Shown: piece by piece, positions 6,913 to 6,933 of the stretch | Layout of the letters: the number at the start of each line of letters is the position of its first letter | Position numbering within the stretch: the stretch's first letter is position 1 | NCBI GenBank assembly: GCA_028697515.1 | Contig: JAQVEY010000126.1 | Location: 1 to 6,933, forward strand | Origin: Bacteroidales bacterium | GTDB taxonomy: Bacteria; Bacteroidota; Bacteroidia; Bacteroidales; ML635J-15 | Direction of reading: 5' to 3' | DNA: 6,933 nt | Translations under genes and position numbers: made by a program | The notes under the pieces: model-generated | Seen by the model: the letters and a program-made list of their open reading frames with translations, nothing else | The model's database searches: none | What the model was told of the DNA's origin: nothing

Positions 6913-6933
6913 TAAAAACAAATATTGCTAAGA

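Noticed and set aside
1..6933. A novel defence, mobile or CRISPR-like system
   Set aside because: Every substantial open frame belongs to a recognisable housekeeping family; no transposase, integrase, spaced repeats, tRNA or inverted-repeat ends were seen.

Overview
The window is an AT-rich (roughly two-thirds A+T by eye) stretch of a bacterial chromosome, most likely from a member of the Bacteroidota. Four things point there: the gene order mraZ-rsmH-ftsL-PBP-murE-mraY, a roughly 700-residue division transpeptidase ending in a single PASTA domain, the absence of clear Shine-Dalgarno sequences, and a Bacteroidota-type promoter (-7 element TAnnTTTG). Most likely the order Bacteroidales or a relative, but the genus cannot be told from the sequence alone.

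Layout. From 5880 down to the left edge the minus strand carries the first six genes of the division and cell wall (dcw) cluster: mraZ (5413-5880), rsmH/mraW (4514-5410), ftsL (4161-4517), an FtsI-type penicillin-binding protein (2059-4164), murE (608-2062) and the first 202 codons of mraY (606-1, cut by the window edge). They are packed without gaps: three consecutive junctions are 4-base ATGA overlaps and the other two have spacers of only 1 and 2 bases. This fits one polycistronic message with coupled translation. A 182-base intergenic region (5881-6062) separates the cluster from a divergent plus-strand gene (6063-6899) for a lysophospholipid-acyltransferase-superfamily protein, of the kind often labelled hemolysin-like or glycerol acyltransferase in this phylum.

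How the genes work together. MurE adds the third stem-peptide residue to the UDP-MurNAc precursor, and its DNPR motif predicts meso-diaminopimelate. MraY transfers the finished precursor to undecaprenyl phosphate. The FtsI-type protein cross-links septal peptidoglycan, FtsL is a small membrane partner in the divisome, RsmH methylates 16S rRNA, and MraZ is the cluster's DNA-binding regulator. The divergent acyltransferase concerns membrane lipids, so the two transcription units together touch wall and membrane synthesis.

The main non-coding signal is upstream of mraZ: four 10-base units in perfect register (5921-5960), with the core TGTAG followed by 5-base spacers. This matches the architecture known for MraZ operators elsewhere but with a different core sequence. 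A fifth copy of the core lies exactly 80 bases from the first, inside the -7 element of the divergent promoter. I see no mobile element, CRISPR array, RNA gene or novel multigene system; the coding content is largely conventional.
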